Counted from the first letter of the stretch, positions 13,078 through 24,368 are shown. The stretch is 64,000 nt of DNA from Polytrichum commune (GCA_950295325.1 OX485804.1:22444001-22508000), one strand, 5' to 3'. Notes: generated by a model from the sequence alone, not told the origin. A program made the numbers and translations.

Positions 13078-13656
13078 TAAGTTAATAATTCCCTCTCTCC
13101 CAACAAACAATTCCGTTTTTTTCTGTTATTGTGCCATGTGGCGGGGTGAGTGCTGAGTCACTCCATTCCTATCAATCAAACATACTTAGGTCAACATGGT
13201 TGTGAAGGTGTGATTGATGATGGGCAGGCAGCAGCATTCTCCCAAATCATCCAAGGATATGCGGAACTATTAGGCATTGTTTGAACAAGGGCAGGGCAGG
13301 GCAGGGCAGGACGGCCCCATATTTTCAACGTGCTGGTGGCCATGGCAGCTGAAATATTATTACCGGTAACTTCTTTTTTGGTGCCCGCCCTGCCCTCATG
13401 CTCATTCCTTATCAGTTCAACGCATTCTGACACACACTCAGTCCTCTAAATGGTACATACATGCAGAAAAACTAATAAAAACAAAAAAACACACAACACT
13501 GCAGTGTTAAAAAAGAGTATTCGGCAAAGACGATGGAAAGAGTCCTTACCACTACTGTAGTGTATGACCCCTAAGCTCATACAATTATTGTAAGTTTGAA
13601 TGTATACACGACCCAAGGCTTGTGAAGGAAAAAGGTACAATTCACGTGTGCACGTA

Positions 13657-14159
13657 GGGCCACTTCACACATGAGACTGAGAGCCCGTGACCATCACTCT
13701 TCAGGCACTCTCATTGGTGGAAAAGGCGGAGCCGGTCCAAGTTCGCTACTTCACACTACGCTAGAGGGGCCAACGGAGTATGTGAATGCAAGATGGATGT
13801 AAAAGTCTACATGGACTCCTACATGGCATCAAATGGATCATGTTTCATGGTCACTTGGACTATGCTCAAAAACCATCTCTTCGAGGTAGGCCTAACACAA
13901 AACCGGGAGACCATGACACTCCGGACGCTCATGACCGTTGATTTACTCTATTTTATCATGTGTGAGGACTTGCTTGAATGAAAATTCCTTGAAAGAGCAT
14001 TTGGTTGAGGGCCCGGTCACATATGGCTTCACACTGCACTTGAGGGTCCGTGACCACACTACATGATTGTGGAGGTGTGTTGGGACGGCCTTTGGACACT
14101 TTCTTTTGGGCTCTCACGATTTCATGGTCACGGCTCTTGGCTCGTGTGTGAAGTGGCCC
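13657..14159 (+). mobile_element. Family A element A2
   Basis: Full-length 503-bp copy. It opens GGGCCACTTCACACATGAG and closes with CTCGTGTGTGAAGTGGCCC, followed inward by GAGAGCCCGTGACCA and TGGTCACGGCTCTTGG. The flanks are GTA and TTA, one mismatch from a 3-bp duplication. A 62-codon open frame inside (13793-13981) recurs in other copies and is not treated as a gene. Confidence 0.88.
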
Positions 14160-14985
14160 TTATTATACTCATGCTTGTGGAACTAATGAGCTTTTGATTC
14201 TTCATGTCACTAGAAAATCAACACCTTGGTTCAAAAAACAACTGCTTAGGGATAGAATAAATTACTAACATTTGATCGACTTTGGACAGTTTCTTGGCAT
14301 TCAATGATATTTTTCGTTGTGAGGCTCCGGGAGTGATTCCTGCTCGTGTTTCTTTGTTTTTGGTGAAGTCAATTTGTTCATACCAAGTTGGAGTTGCCGT
14401 TATAGGTCGGGCAGGAATCGGGCGAGTTTAAGTTAGATTCTCCCATTTTTTAATGTAACCGGAAAGTCTAGGAGGGTGTCTTTGAATATGAGTTCACATT
14501 TTTCATTTATATATAACTAAAAATCTCCTCATTTTTTATTACCACCTACATGCAAGTGTCTTATCTAGGCATGTTTGCTCCTCTCATCATTCTTGTACTC
14601 CACGTGTAGATTCAAACTCAAAAGATTCTTAAAAGTTTTTTGTGACCTCAAAATAGAAGCTAAAGGAGTGAAATTATTAATTTTCTTTAGGTCATTGACA
14701 TGGGTGTGGGAGATTCCTTCAAAAAGCAAGGAATTTGTCCCCACTTTTGATGACTTTGCGGTTGACTCTACTCCTATCTATAAGTGGACCCTAGTGATTG
14801 GGAGCATGGTAATTGAGTGCTATGAAGCATACCCATGTGAACATTATTCCGGCTTGAAGTGGCTGAAAATTTAGAGTTCTCATGGGATCCAACGTTGGTT
14901 AAGCCCTTGAGGACTAGAAGGCCCAAATGGGCCTCAACACATTCTTTTAAGATAATTATCAGTTTCATGCTGTTTTTTTGTTTGG
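14160..14985. other. Unassigned stretch
   Basis: No repeat family or protein domain was recognised. A 99-codon frame (14575-14874) has no motif and no splice-supported extension, so it is not called. Confidence 0.4.
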
Positions 14986-14989
14986 AACA

Positions 14990-15114
14990 CATGAGGTGCT
15001 TATCACTTGACTAGTTTTCCGTCAAGTAAAGAGATGATTTCACAATCAAGAATCAAACCGCCAACCACTCCGTTCGGTTTGGGTACCTCTCCACTATCAT
15101 CGGGAAGTTTAGGG
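14990..15114 (-). mobile_element. tRNA-derived SINE, copy L1
   Basis: On the minus strand an RNA polymerase III A box, TAGTGGAGAGG (15096-15086), fits TRGYNNARNNG. It is followed 26 bases later by a B-box-like GGTTTGATTC (15059-15050). The same head and body recur at 31970-32096. Spacing and motifs fit a tRNA-derived SINE. Confidence 0.75.
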
Positions 15115-15630
15115 TCATCTCATATCATTTACTAGCCTCATGTTGTCTTTGTTTAGGGATTGAATTGGCTTTGCCCATAGAGTAGAGTTCTTAGTTTGCT
15201 TTGATTTCTTGCTCATAAATTCACTTGTGCATGAATGTCTCATGTGAGTCATAGAGAGCCAAGCCAAAAATTTGCATCTCCATGTGAGTTGTTTCAGTTG
15301 GATTTGCTTAGCTAGAGATTCATGTTGGAAACTAATAGAGCTAGAAAGAACATAAATACAACTTTGATGTTGCCTCTGGCGTGAGCAATATTGTTGGTTC
15401 ATTTTTTAGTTGGTCTAATCTATACGTAATTTCAAAACGGGCATTACGAGAATTAGAGGGGCCCTGATGATTATTACCTTCTTTCAAAGGTGAACACCTT
15501 GAACATGCATGGACCAGGCACCCGACACCTATTTCCTCCAAGGGCAAGCCCCTAAGTTCCCACATGGTTGGTTGAAAACAATTGGTTCAGTTGGATACCC
15601 CCACTATGATTGGGTAGATAGTAGGTGGTA

Positions 15631-15752
15631 GGGTGCCCCTACAATCAAGTGCTCTTGAAGGTCACCCATCCAAGTACTATTCCAAACTTACGCAGTTTAA
15701 CCCCACATTTCTCATGGGGATTTGGGTTGAGGCCTTGAATTTAAGCCACCAT
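15631..15752 (-). repeat. 5S rRNA-like sequence (pseudogene or retroelement-embedded)
   Basis: Read on the minus strand, the 3' half matches plant 5S rRNA: GTTAA near 15702, then AGTACTTGGATGGGTGACC (15678-15660, the box C region) and GGGGCACCC at the end. The 5' half is weaker but keeps a CCCCATGAGAA-like counterpart of the ATCAGAACTCC segment. Too diverged for a functional 5S gene. It could come from a Cassandra-type TRIM, a SINE3-like element or a dispersed 5S copy; no flanking LTR was seen. Confidence 0.72.
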
Positions 15753-16339
15753 GTAGATGGAGCTATTGAGAATCTAAGTTAATCCTCACTCTTAATATAA
15801 GGCATCAATGGATGCAAATATAAACAATGAGAAGTCGAGAGCAAGACACACACAAGACAAACTCTTCATTGGAACTCTAAATGATGTGCATGGTTGTTTT
15901 AGGTTGATCGTCTGCTCTACCTCGATAAAGGCCTTCACAATGTTATAAGCACAAAAAGTAAATCATGAAAATATAAGGTCTTCAATGTTCTTTCACATCC
16001 CCCCCTGCCCCCCCCCCCCCCAACACACACATAACTTTCTCAAAAACAACATGTGAGGTGTCCCTCATATATTCACCCTTTTTAATTTTCAATTTTTTTT
16101 TCTTCTTCTTATGGAATGCTTTTGCCAAGTCTTGTTTTCTCCCACACCACCACTACCTCATTGTTCATTGTATATGAATTTATGAGGGCTCTATGGTAAG
16201 GCTTGACATTGCTAAGAATGGAAACCACACTCCACAAAGACACATGTTACAATGAGATGAACTAATGTGCTCCACACATATTATCCACTCAACTAGGTTC
16301 AATTGTTAACTCGGCTATAAAAATGCATGTGATCACTTC

Positions 16340-16990
16340 AATAGAAACATATCTTCACCCTAGTCTTCTAACCTTTCAAAAAATGACCTCTAATTCCAAA
16401 ACTTGAGATGACAATCTAAGTGATTTGTAATTGATAATCGAATGAGGCAATTCCCAATTTGATCTAACTGCCCAATTGGAATGTAGAGTTGGAATGGGCA
16501 GCAATATGTATATGACCTTATTGTGGGCACTTCCAATTCCGCTTAAATTTCTGGCCATTGGAGCGGAGTAATTAAAATTGCTAGCTTTGGTTAGCAAAAC
16601 GAATCACATACTTTTTCGATTTAAGTTTCATAATTTGGAGTTGAGATGCAAATGTTATGAAATATCAACACATCGATGTTCTTTCTCTTTAAGTGATCAC
16701 ATAGGCCATCCCAATTGTGTTAATAATCCAGTCTAGTCTGATTAATATGAATTGAGCACCCAATCCAAGCTCATTTGTAACATGCCTCTTTTTGGTGTCC
16801 ATTCCACACTACTCAAACCTTGTTATATACCACTCAAACCTAAGTGTCCAATCAAGAAGAGTGACCACATAATTCCCCCACACACCTTATTACGCTCTCA
16901 GGTAAGTCGTAGTATTATGCACCCTAATTATATGATCCGGTGTGGCATAAATTTGATGAACCATCCTAAATCGTGTTGGTGTTCATAAAT
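16340..16990. repeat. Dispersed repeat J copy
   Basis: Contains J blocks: a CACTTCTC/CACATTTC...ATCC block, ACTTGAGATGACAAT, a CAATTGTGTTAA...TTGA block, GAGCAC..AATCCAA, TTTTTGGTGTCCATTC and CACTCAAACCTAAGTGTCCA. Long J copies fold back on themselves. No coding frame is conserved. Confidence 0.55.
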
Positions 16991-17469
16991 TTGTCATGTA
17001 TCACATGAGACGTATGACACCCTCTCTAGTTGCCACCCCCAACAATTGCAAGACAATTAATGCAGGTTGATGATGAATATATAGGACCAAACTAAATCAT
17101 ATGTTTGGTATAGTGATTGGATCATGACATGATCACAAAGTTTCCGACTAAACAAAGTGGAGATGATTCAAATGTTATGAAATTAGATCAAAATTGCAAG
17201 ACTATGCACAAGGCAAACCATTTGGCCTTTCTTGTGTATCGTATGGGTACCTACACACCCAGATGCGAGGCACCGTATGTCAATTGAAGTACGCAGTTGT
17301 ATTGCTGGCAGTTCCAAGTCCACCAAAAAAAAATATTATGGGCGTTGAATCAATTATGGGATTGTCTCATCTAGGTAGCAATTGTGAATTGTGAAGTTTG
17401 TTGTTTTGAGTTTTAGAACCAGAGTTGTGATTTGCAAAATTAAAGAGGGACCCAAAAAAAGAAAAAGAA

Positions 17470-17760
17470 AAGAAAAATCAACAATGACATAATAGATCCT
17501 CCCAATTGTGTTAACTATTGAATTCGGAATGATGTATAAGGCAAACAACCTTAATTCGGTTCTTTATTTTAATCACACACCTTTATTTGAGTGGTATGTG
17601 GTTCGGTGCAGCTCCAAGAACGGATATAAAGAAAGACACGTGTTTAGAAATCAAGAGGAAAGTGGTTGTGGACTCAATTTGGATTTGTTGACCGTTTCTT
17701 ACTAATTACATGTTTCATATCCCAAGAGAAAGTGGGATAGTCGGGAAAATCTATCCATTT
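17470..17760 (-). repeat. Dispersed repeat J copy
   Basis: Inverted J motifs: TTTGAGTGGTATGTGGTTCG, GCTCCAAGAACGGA and AAAGACACGTGTTTAGAAATC. Confidence 0.55.
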
Positions 17761-17876
17761 AAGACCCATCTACCTTATCCATTTTAACACACATGGTCCA
17801 ATCTCATCACAAAGCATGTCTTGCGGTGTCCATTTCTTGAATACAAGCCTTGCCACAAACCACGTAGGACCACTTT

Positions 17877-18582
17877 GGGCCACTTCATCAGACACAAGCT
17901 CATGACCGTGACCATGTGATTGGGAGGGCCTTTGACTATGACACGGTCTGCTGGAATTTGCGTTAGCCCTAACTCTAGGAGGTGGGCCTAATGCAAATAT
18001 TGACAAAGAATGAAACATTACTCACATTCTGCCATGTAAGAATCCATGTAGACTTGTCACTTCTTGTGGCCCTTAGACCTTCGCCTTCTAATGTGAAGTG
18101 AACTTGGACGGTCCCGACCTTTTCAGCCAATGAGAGATCTTAGAGCTAGCTAGTTCTCATGGGTCGCAATCCTAAGTTCCAAACCCCTTGAGGTCAATCC
18201 ATGTGATCTCTGCCATTGAGAACATAGAAGCTAGGACTTCCACTTCACACGCGGCCTCAAGTCCTATGTCCCAAGTGTGACACGGATGCCTACACGACAC
18301 CAACTTTTTGGAGACGAGGCTCGAGACTTGTGTCGAGAGTCGACTTCACCAAAGAGGTCGACCCAACGCTCAACACCACCCCTGCAAAATGTTTGTACAC
18401 AAAATCATCAAGACCCCAACTTTGATGATAATCAACCATATTTTAGTGATTCCTCGAGGCTCAAAAGTCGTGTCGGGACTTGGGACCCCCCATCCATGTG
18501 AACCGACCCTTAGAATGGAACGCAATGCAATGCAAAGCAACGGTCACGGGCCTCGAGTCTCGAACATGTGTGAGGTGGCGCA
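17877..18582 (-). mobile_element. Diverged family A element A3, interrupted by F1
   Basis: This is a reverse-orientation A copy. The left end GGGCCACTTCATCAGAC continues into GTGACCATGTGATTGG and CCATGTAAGAATCCATGTAG, then GAACTTGGACGG and CCAATGAGAG. It breaks at TTA (18140-18142) and resumes after the second TTA (18510-18512) with GGTCACGGGCCTCGAGTCTC, ending about GTGGCGC. F1 fills the gap. Confidence 0.72.
18143..18509. mobile_element. Family F element F1, nested in A3
   Basis: 367 bp flanked by TTA on both sides (18140-18142 and 18510-18512). The right end CATGTGAACCGACCC is the family terminus; the left end is degenerate. It aligns with F2 (19394-20259) except that F1 keeps many CpG where F2 has TpG or CpA. 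Confidence 0.75.
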
Positions 18583-19390
18583 CGATCAAGCATAGAAGGC
18601 GCTTGGTTAAGAAGGAGTATGATAAGCATAGAAGGAAGAGTCATGGTACGTTCGGCCCACATAGGGTTTGTTAGTGCCTCTCCTCCGTACGCCGACAAAC
18701 ACACGCATGCATATACTTAAGTTACTTCCAACGGAGACTGGTGTTCACACATGCACTGGCCATGCAGCAGTACCTTACCTGCAGGCAAGCCCATGTTACT
18801 GCACCACTCATTCATTCCCCAGGGGAACAATAATAAGAAGCTGTGCTGATTGACCCAATCAGGAGGCAACAGGAGCACCGCTCGATGAAAGAAAACACAA
18901 CGACCAAACGATTTCATATCTTTTTACACAATATTGTAAACATATATAGGAGCCTGTATAATACAGGCTACATGGAATTCTCGGATGCCATGCCTCTCGC
19001 CTCTCAATCATCCCATACTATAACGCCCTGAAATAGTAGTATGCAGCCTGGATGGTTTTTCTATTCTTTTCTGTTCTGTCCTGTTCTGTTTGAATTCTGA
19101 AAAGTGGAGTTGACCCTGGAGTTAAATTTGAGTACCAGGGATTAGTTCCGAGTGGAGTTATCTGAGATGAATCTATAGATAGGGAGTCCAGGTTTTTATG
19201 TTGGGTGGATGCATGAAAGGTACGCTTATATGTGAGAATTCCCCACAGCCCATAAGACATGAGGCTCTACCTCCTTACTTATCAAAGGATATGTGTTACA
19301 TAGTATGTGGATATGCGTGCACTTGTTTTCTAGCAAGAGGATGGTATTCAACTTGGATCTCCTTGAGCAAGGCTACACCGATTATGGTAT
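18583..19390. other. Unassigned, apparently low-repeat stretch
   Basis: More balanced in base composition than most intergenic DNA here. Contains a 9-bp-arm palindrome at about 18953-18971 (AGCCTGTAT / ATACAGGCT). Small frames on both strands show no domain. Confidence 0.4.
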
Positions 19391-19393
19391 TTA

Positions 19394-20259
19394 GGGCCAG
19401 TTCACATGGGGTCTTACATTACTTGAGGTCCATCCGTGCAATCTAAGGGATGCTTCACGTTATGGTCGTCCAAGTCGAGTGGTCGTGGGATCGAATGGCC
19501 AAACTTTGTTGAGGGTCCAAAGAAATGGGCTGAAAATACATAGCCAATAAAAATTTATATATACAGGAAGTGGAGCCTTCGGCCGGGCATAGTGTGAAGC
19601 TTCCAAAGGCCAAGCCCAAAGTTCAAAGGAAGAAGGAGCACCCCACTTTATTCCCTGCCCAAAACAACCCCTCCAATCTAATGACCAAGGTCTTGCTAGT
19701 TTTTTCTTTTTTTATGAAAAAAAACCGACGGCCTCCCAACCGTAGTTTGGGTTTCCATTCTTGTCCGACTCAAACCTCCTCTGAGAGTCCATCACCTTGG
19801 TCAAAAAGTACTGCCATGTAGGCAGTTTGGAGAGCGACGGGCTTTGGACTTTGGCCTCTAGTGTGAAGGGTCGAGAGGCCGAATTCTTGGTTTCTTGCAA
19901 TCTGATAGGTGGAAATCAATGGCCTCTTGACCTTTGGCCATAGTGTGAAGCGGCCCTTAGTTGTTGAGAGCTTGGAAGCTAGGACTTACCACTTCACACG
20001 GGGTCCCAAGTTCCAAGTATGACATGATGTCTACATGGCAACATTTTTGGAGGTGAGGCTTGGGACTTGTGTTGAGAGTTGGGTTGAGCAAAAAAGTCCC
20101 GTGGACATTTTTGCTTTAAATAATCAAGATCAGACTTTAATGATAATTAACCACATTTTTATGGTTTCTTGAGGCTCAATTGTTGGGACTTGGCCTCCAT
20201 GTTAGGACTCGCTACCATGAGTGGGACTTGGGACTTGGGGACTTCATGTGAACCGGTCC
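19394..20259. mobile_element. Family F element F2, interrupted by B2
   Basis: Left end GGGCCAGTTCACATGGGG after TTA; right end CATGTGAACCGGTCC, followed by ATA. The F sequence runs to about 19443, is replaced by B2, and continues from 19957 (GAGCTTGGAAGCTAGGACTT) as in F1. Confidence 0.72.
19447..19956. mobile_element. Family B element B2, nested in F2
   Basis: 510 bp, matching B1's left portion (GGTCGTCCAAGTCGAG, AAATGGGCTGAAAATA, CCACTTTATTCC, TCAAAAAGTACTGCCATGTA). It contains a single copy of the 83-bp unit (anchor GAATTC at 19881). The right end is TAGTGTGAAGCGGCCC. Flanks are TAA (19444-19446) and TTA (19957-19959). Confidence 0.8.
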
Positions 20260-20269
20260 ATAGTGTTAC

Positions 20270-20775
20270 ATACACTATTTGCGAAAGGCATAAACTAGAT
20301 CCCTAGAGATCTCAAAGTGTTGCGTTCGCTAATTGTCAATATGATACTATTCATCAACATAAGGTGGAAAATTATTTACACTATGACATTAGGCATAGCA
20401 CATTGGGATGCTTGAGTATATAGTTTGTGTTTTAGTATCCAAGGGGAATGCATTATTGAGCACACTAACTGCAAGTGTCATGTGTTCACATTTTAGTATG
20501 TAAGAGGAAGATATCGTTGAGCATACTAATGTGAGGTGTCATTTGTGTGCACTTTATTCAACTTGTACACCATTGTGGACCATGTGGATACACCTCATAA
20601 CATTATTGAACAAAATCATGCCAAGTTATAAGCACACTTGAACACCAAGTGTCATGAGGTGACACTAATGATGAACTTGTTAATCATTGGTGTACACCTA
20701 GCATATGCCTCAAAATAGGTTCAACGACACTATTACACATGTGCACTAAATACCATAAACATTGTAGTGGACACA
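20270..20775. repeat. Dispersed repeat P, copy P1
   Basis: Shared ordered blocks in P copies: CTAGAT.CCTAGAG, CTAATTGTCAA.ATGATACTATTC, CACATTGGGATGCTTGAG, GTTCACATTTTAGTATGTAAG, TGTCATTTGTG and ACACATGTG.CACTAAATACC. No coding frame. Superfamily unknown. Confidence 0.65.
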
Positions 20776-20952
20776 AGTCATAATCTCTTCAAGAAGAGGA
20801 GGATCAAACAATCAAGTGTTGTTGTCCATGATGCCACGACATGAACTTGAGCAAGGTGTATATCTTAAATTGGAAAAGGGGAATATGAAACCCCTCATGA
20901 ACAACATTTAGTGTATGAAAAAATTTGATTACATGCAATAAATATGGGGTTG

Positions 20953-21097
20953 CACAACATTACTCAACGATTTGGGCCCTTGTAATATAACATTGGGATG
21001 TTGGGAGCTTAGTCATAGTTTGAGTCTCCCTAATCATCCCACTATTATATTCAAGGGGCCCACAAAATAAGCGTTGAGTGCTGAGTAATGTTCTGTG
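20953..21097. mobile_element. Hairpin MITE family K, copy K2
   Basis: Same plan as K1. GCACAACATTACTCA at the left pairs imperfectly with TGAGTAATGTTCTGTG at the right. The inner arms share the GGGCCC...AATATAA...GGGATG block with K1. Confidence 0.7.
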
Positions 21098-21099
21098 AC

Positions 21100-22250
21100 C
21101 TCAAATCAAACTTGTATCATAAAATGTGATGTCAAAACATGATCTAGAGGTGATTCATGAGTCGAAATAAGTTGGCTTGGAGATGATGTCCCTCGAAGAT
21201 GATATTTGGAGATAGGACATTCATATCGTTGGAACAAAGAACATTGTCACCACCAAATTGTAATCACAAGCAATGTCTTTAAAAATGAATCATAGTATAA
21301 AGCATATTTGGAAATTCACTTGAACCTTGATCAATTGGTCAAAACTAATAGTTGCATTTAGTAAAATATTCATGTCAACAACATTGATACTTACTATATA
21401 TTACATTATCTAGCAACAAAACATAAAATGAAAGGGTGAGATCCAAGGAAGACTATATTAAAGTAAGATGTGCATATGAGATAGGTTGTTCAACCTAGGC
21501 CCTTGTTTATGTAGAATCACATTGTGCACACACATAAAAACTAGAAAAAACCTCAAATAAAGAGTCATGTTACGAGGCTTGTAAATGCAATTGAAAAAAA
21601 AAAAGTTGTTGGAGCTTGTTTTGGTCCTCGAAGCCTCTTGGTATGACTTGACTCCTATAGAGGTTGAGATTGGGATGTGTATGTGACCTTTCCTCGATTA
21701 TCTAACTATAAAGCTATTTGTGTTGTGACTAGGTTGTGGTTGAGGTTGAGTGTGATCTTGCTCTTTAGAAGCCAGTGGTTGTGCATAATGATGCACGTAA
21801 GACTTTATTAGTACACGATCATAAAAGTGGCACACATATTTTGAGGTTGGGGGTGAGCATGTGGCCCTTCCTCAGTCCATATCATCATCCAAATATCGAG
21901 GTTTTGGCATTGGCATAATATTGTTTAGACATTTTTATGCTAACTATTTTGCCTCAACGAGTAGCCTAGGCAAGCTAAACCCAACCTTTGGGATAAGCAG
22001 AAACTCATATAAATTACATCCAACCTTAACGTACATGCAATTAACTTGCACTAAATGTTTACTGTAATGGCTTTTGATGCATTCTATAGGGTGAACACAT
22101 CATATTAGTAGGATTTAGGGTCCTACCCGACATGTCTATTGACTCAAAATTGATACAAAATGTCCACTCCCACAGTTATAAAATGGATGGGTTGGGTTGG
22201 GCTTATGATTCCCAATCGATGCGATGTGGTTGGGGTGGTGTGCAAACAAC
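21100..22250. other. Unassigned stretch
   Basis: AT-rich DNA without a supported gene. No clear copy of the major repeat families. The frames at 21861-22067 and 22136-22362 have no recognisable motif. Confidence 0.35.
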
Positions 22251-22269
22251 CATGACCACGTAAGGTAGA

Positions 22270-22470
22270 CAACCCTTGTTTGGTTACCTCTCTTATTAGA
22301 ACACTTATATTTGAGTGGCATGTGGTTTGGCATGGCTCCAAGAACAAATTCCACAAAGACATATCTTCAATAGAGATTGGACTAGTTGCTCAAAATATGA
22401 TGATAACCCATTCTACACTGAACATAATATGTGGGGGGGGGGGGGGGGGAGGGGAGCCTCCGAAATCATA
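22270..22470 (-). repeat. Dispersed repeat J copy ending in a poly(G) run
   Basis: Inverted J motifs TTGAGTGGCATGTGGTTTGG and GCTCCAAGAACAAA; ends near a 17-base G homopolymer at 22433-22449. Confidence 0.55.
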
Positions 22471-22599
22471 AAGAAAGTGGCTGTAACGGCCTCGATTTCG
22501 GTTTTGTGCATCACCTTATGCATTTCACATCCTGGGAGAAGTGGACTACTTAGTTGGGGGAAAAGTAACCATTTTAAGACTCATCTACTTAAGGAGATA

Positions 22600-22850
22600 A
22601 CTACAGAGCAGTGTGGGGGAGAGTTTCGGGCATAATCTGCTGAGATCCTAGTGTTTCCCAAGTGCAACCGGTTACATGGTGATATGTGACGGTTTCCCTT
22701 CATTAAAATGGGGTAGATTCCATGAGTTCCTCCAAACCGGTCGGTGAGTCGCCTGAAGCCGTGAGCCATCAACCGGTCATTTCACAAACCCAGCCGGTTC
22801 ATCTGCAAGTAGCAGCCGGTTCTCCCCGTTCCTGGCTACAGAGGAGGGGA
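22600..22850 (+). repeat. Dispersed repeat H, copy H3
   Basis: H motifs in order: GAGAGTTTCGGGCATAATC, GATCCTAGTGTTTCCCAAG, CAACCGGTTACATGG, ATCAACCGGTCATTTC and CAGCCGGTTCTCCCCGTTC. It keeps more CpG/CCGGT than other copies, so it may be young. Confidence 0.65.
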
Positions 22851-23392
22851 TGGCGTTGTTACTACAATGTGGTCTGGAACTAGCTAGGGGCTACAGGGGG
22901 TGTCCACATACTGGAAATGGCACACATGTGGCCTAATGAAAGGGGCATCACATGATCAATATTAGGAAGTAGCATAGAGGAGGCACACTAGCCATGCTGC
23001 AGGCAGGCACAAGGGAGCCCAAAAGGAGGCGGAGGTTAATATTAACTGCAAAGTGGCCAATTTGGGGAATGGGGAAACTGAGAGTTTATGATGTTTTGTG
23101 GGAGGGGGGGCTTATAAGGGCAAAGTGTCAGGACAAAGTGCAATCCACGTTGGCAGCGGACTCACTCAGCAGATCAGCAGCAGGAGTAGCGTAGTAGCTT
23201 GCTGGGCCACCCTCCTCATCTCATCACAAACTTGTTGCTGCTGGCGGGGTGCCCAGGAAAGCGGGATCTGGCTCTTAAGCTTGGCTTTGTACTTTAGTGG
23301 TTTTGCAGATTCCAGCCTCTCCGCATTCTCTCTGCTGTAGTGTCAACGGTCCACCCCACCCAGCGGCCGGGAAGAGCACGAAGGGGAGGAGC

Positions 23393-23487
23393 ACTTGGAA
23401 TGGAAAGGGAAAGGAAAGGAAAAGAAAAGGCAAGGAACAGGAACAGGAGAAAGGGAGGGGAGGGGAGGGGAAGGGAAGGGAGGGATG
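23393..23487 (+). repeat. Polypurine (G/A) tract upstream of CSLA
   Basis: About 95 bases are almost entirely purine on the plus strand, passing from GGAAAGG-type units into repeated GGGGA/GGGAA units at about 23454-23487. Several G-runs of three or four lie close together, so G-quadruplex or triplex (H-DNA) formation is possible. Any effect on CSLA transcription is inference. Confidence 0.8.
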
Positions 23488-24112
23488 ATGTTATAATTGC
23501 GGATGGACTGATCCTGGGAGCTCATCCGGCCGATCGAACGATGAACGACTGGACGAACGAGCACAGAAATAATGAAGGTGGGCATTATTAGGAGGCGTCG
23601 GTGGGCCACCCTTTCTCGGCCCAGCTCGCCAGCCAGGCTTCCTCAGGCGTCGATCGCCTTTCAACCTTTCCTTTCATCACCAATTAGCTCCTCAGTGCGT
23701 CGGTTGTATGATATGATATGAGCTGCCTTGCCATCTGACAGGAGCCACCAATCACCCCGCCTCCCGTCCCCTCCCTCCCCCCCTTGCAGGACCGAGCCTA
23801 CATTGGGAGATCCCTCTGCGATCCCAACACACACTTTTACTCTCTCTGCAGCTAGCAGAGCAGAGCAGAGCAGAGCAGAGAGGCAGAGGAGCAGCTTGGC
23901 CCTGCATTGCCTTTTATACCTGTTTGCAGTAGTACTTCTACTGATCTTCGTAGCAGAGTTGCAACTAGTTTGTAGTCACAGCTAGATCTGTGGGGGTTGG
24001 TTCAGGTACTGCACGCTGGTGGAATTGAAGTGGGGTTGGTTGGTTGGTTGTTTGGATTCTGTGGAGTCAGGAGCGGTGGCAGAGAGTTTGGGTTAGGGGG
24101 AGGGTGAGGATC

Positions 24113-24193
24113 ATGAGTTGCAGCAGGCAAAGTGTCCAGGGGGAAGTTGGAGAAGAAGGCAAAGCTATCATGCGTGCTTGCTGTTGTAATTAG
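24113..24193 (+). other. Upstream ORF in the putative CSLA leader (26 codons)
   Basis: ATG at 24113 opens a 26-codon frame ending in TAG at 24191-24193. A second, 5-codon upstream ORF runs 24246-24263. Both end before the CSLA start at 24369 and would be scanned first if the leader is unspliced. They match no family I know; whether they regulate translation is unknown. Confidence 0.4.
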
Positions 24194-24368
24194 CGAGCAG
24201 GCGGCTAGTTCAGTCTGCTAGTTTGGTACTACTGGTCTTTTAGTGATGCAGGTTGGGTTGTGAGCGGGGTCGTGGGTTGGTGAGGTTTGTGAGGTTTGTA
24301 AGGTATCAGGTTTAGCTATTGGTGGTGGTGGTGGGGGGCACAATAGATACAGAGAGAGATAAGAGATC

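Larger units (their letters stand above)
23100..24368 (+). promoter_or_regulatory. Upstream/leader region of the CSLA gene
   Basis: This stretch is visibly richer in G+C and CpG than the repeats around it and holds none of the repeat families. A TATA-like TTATAAGG lies at 23112-23119 and a weaker TTTATA at 23913-23918. Short AGAGC direct repeats occupy about 23857-23880. Several GT and AG sites could define a leader intron, for example a donor near 24005 and an acceptor near 24200, but I cannot place the transcription start or prove leader splicing. Assignment as promoter plus 5' leader is inference from position. Confidence 0.5.

Noticed and set aside
12342-13110. Overlapping frames across the B1 array
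   Set aside because: They are translations of the 83-bp tandem repeat (83 is not a multiple of 3), not a repeat protein.
23343-23609. Pro-rich minus-strand frame upstream of CSLA
   Set aside because: Produced by the polypurine tract read on the opposite strand.
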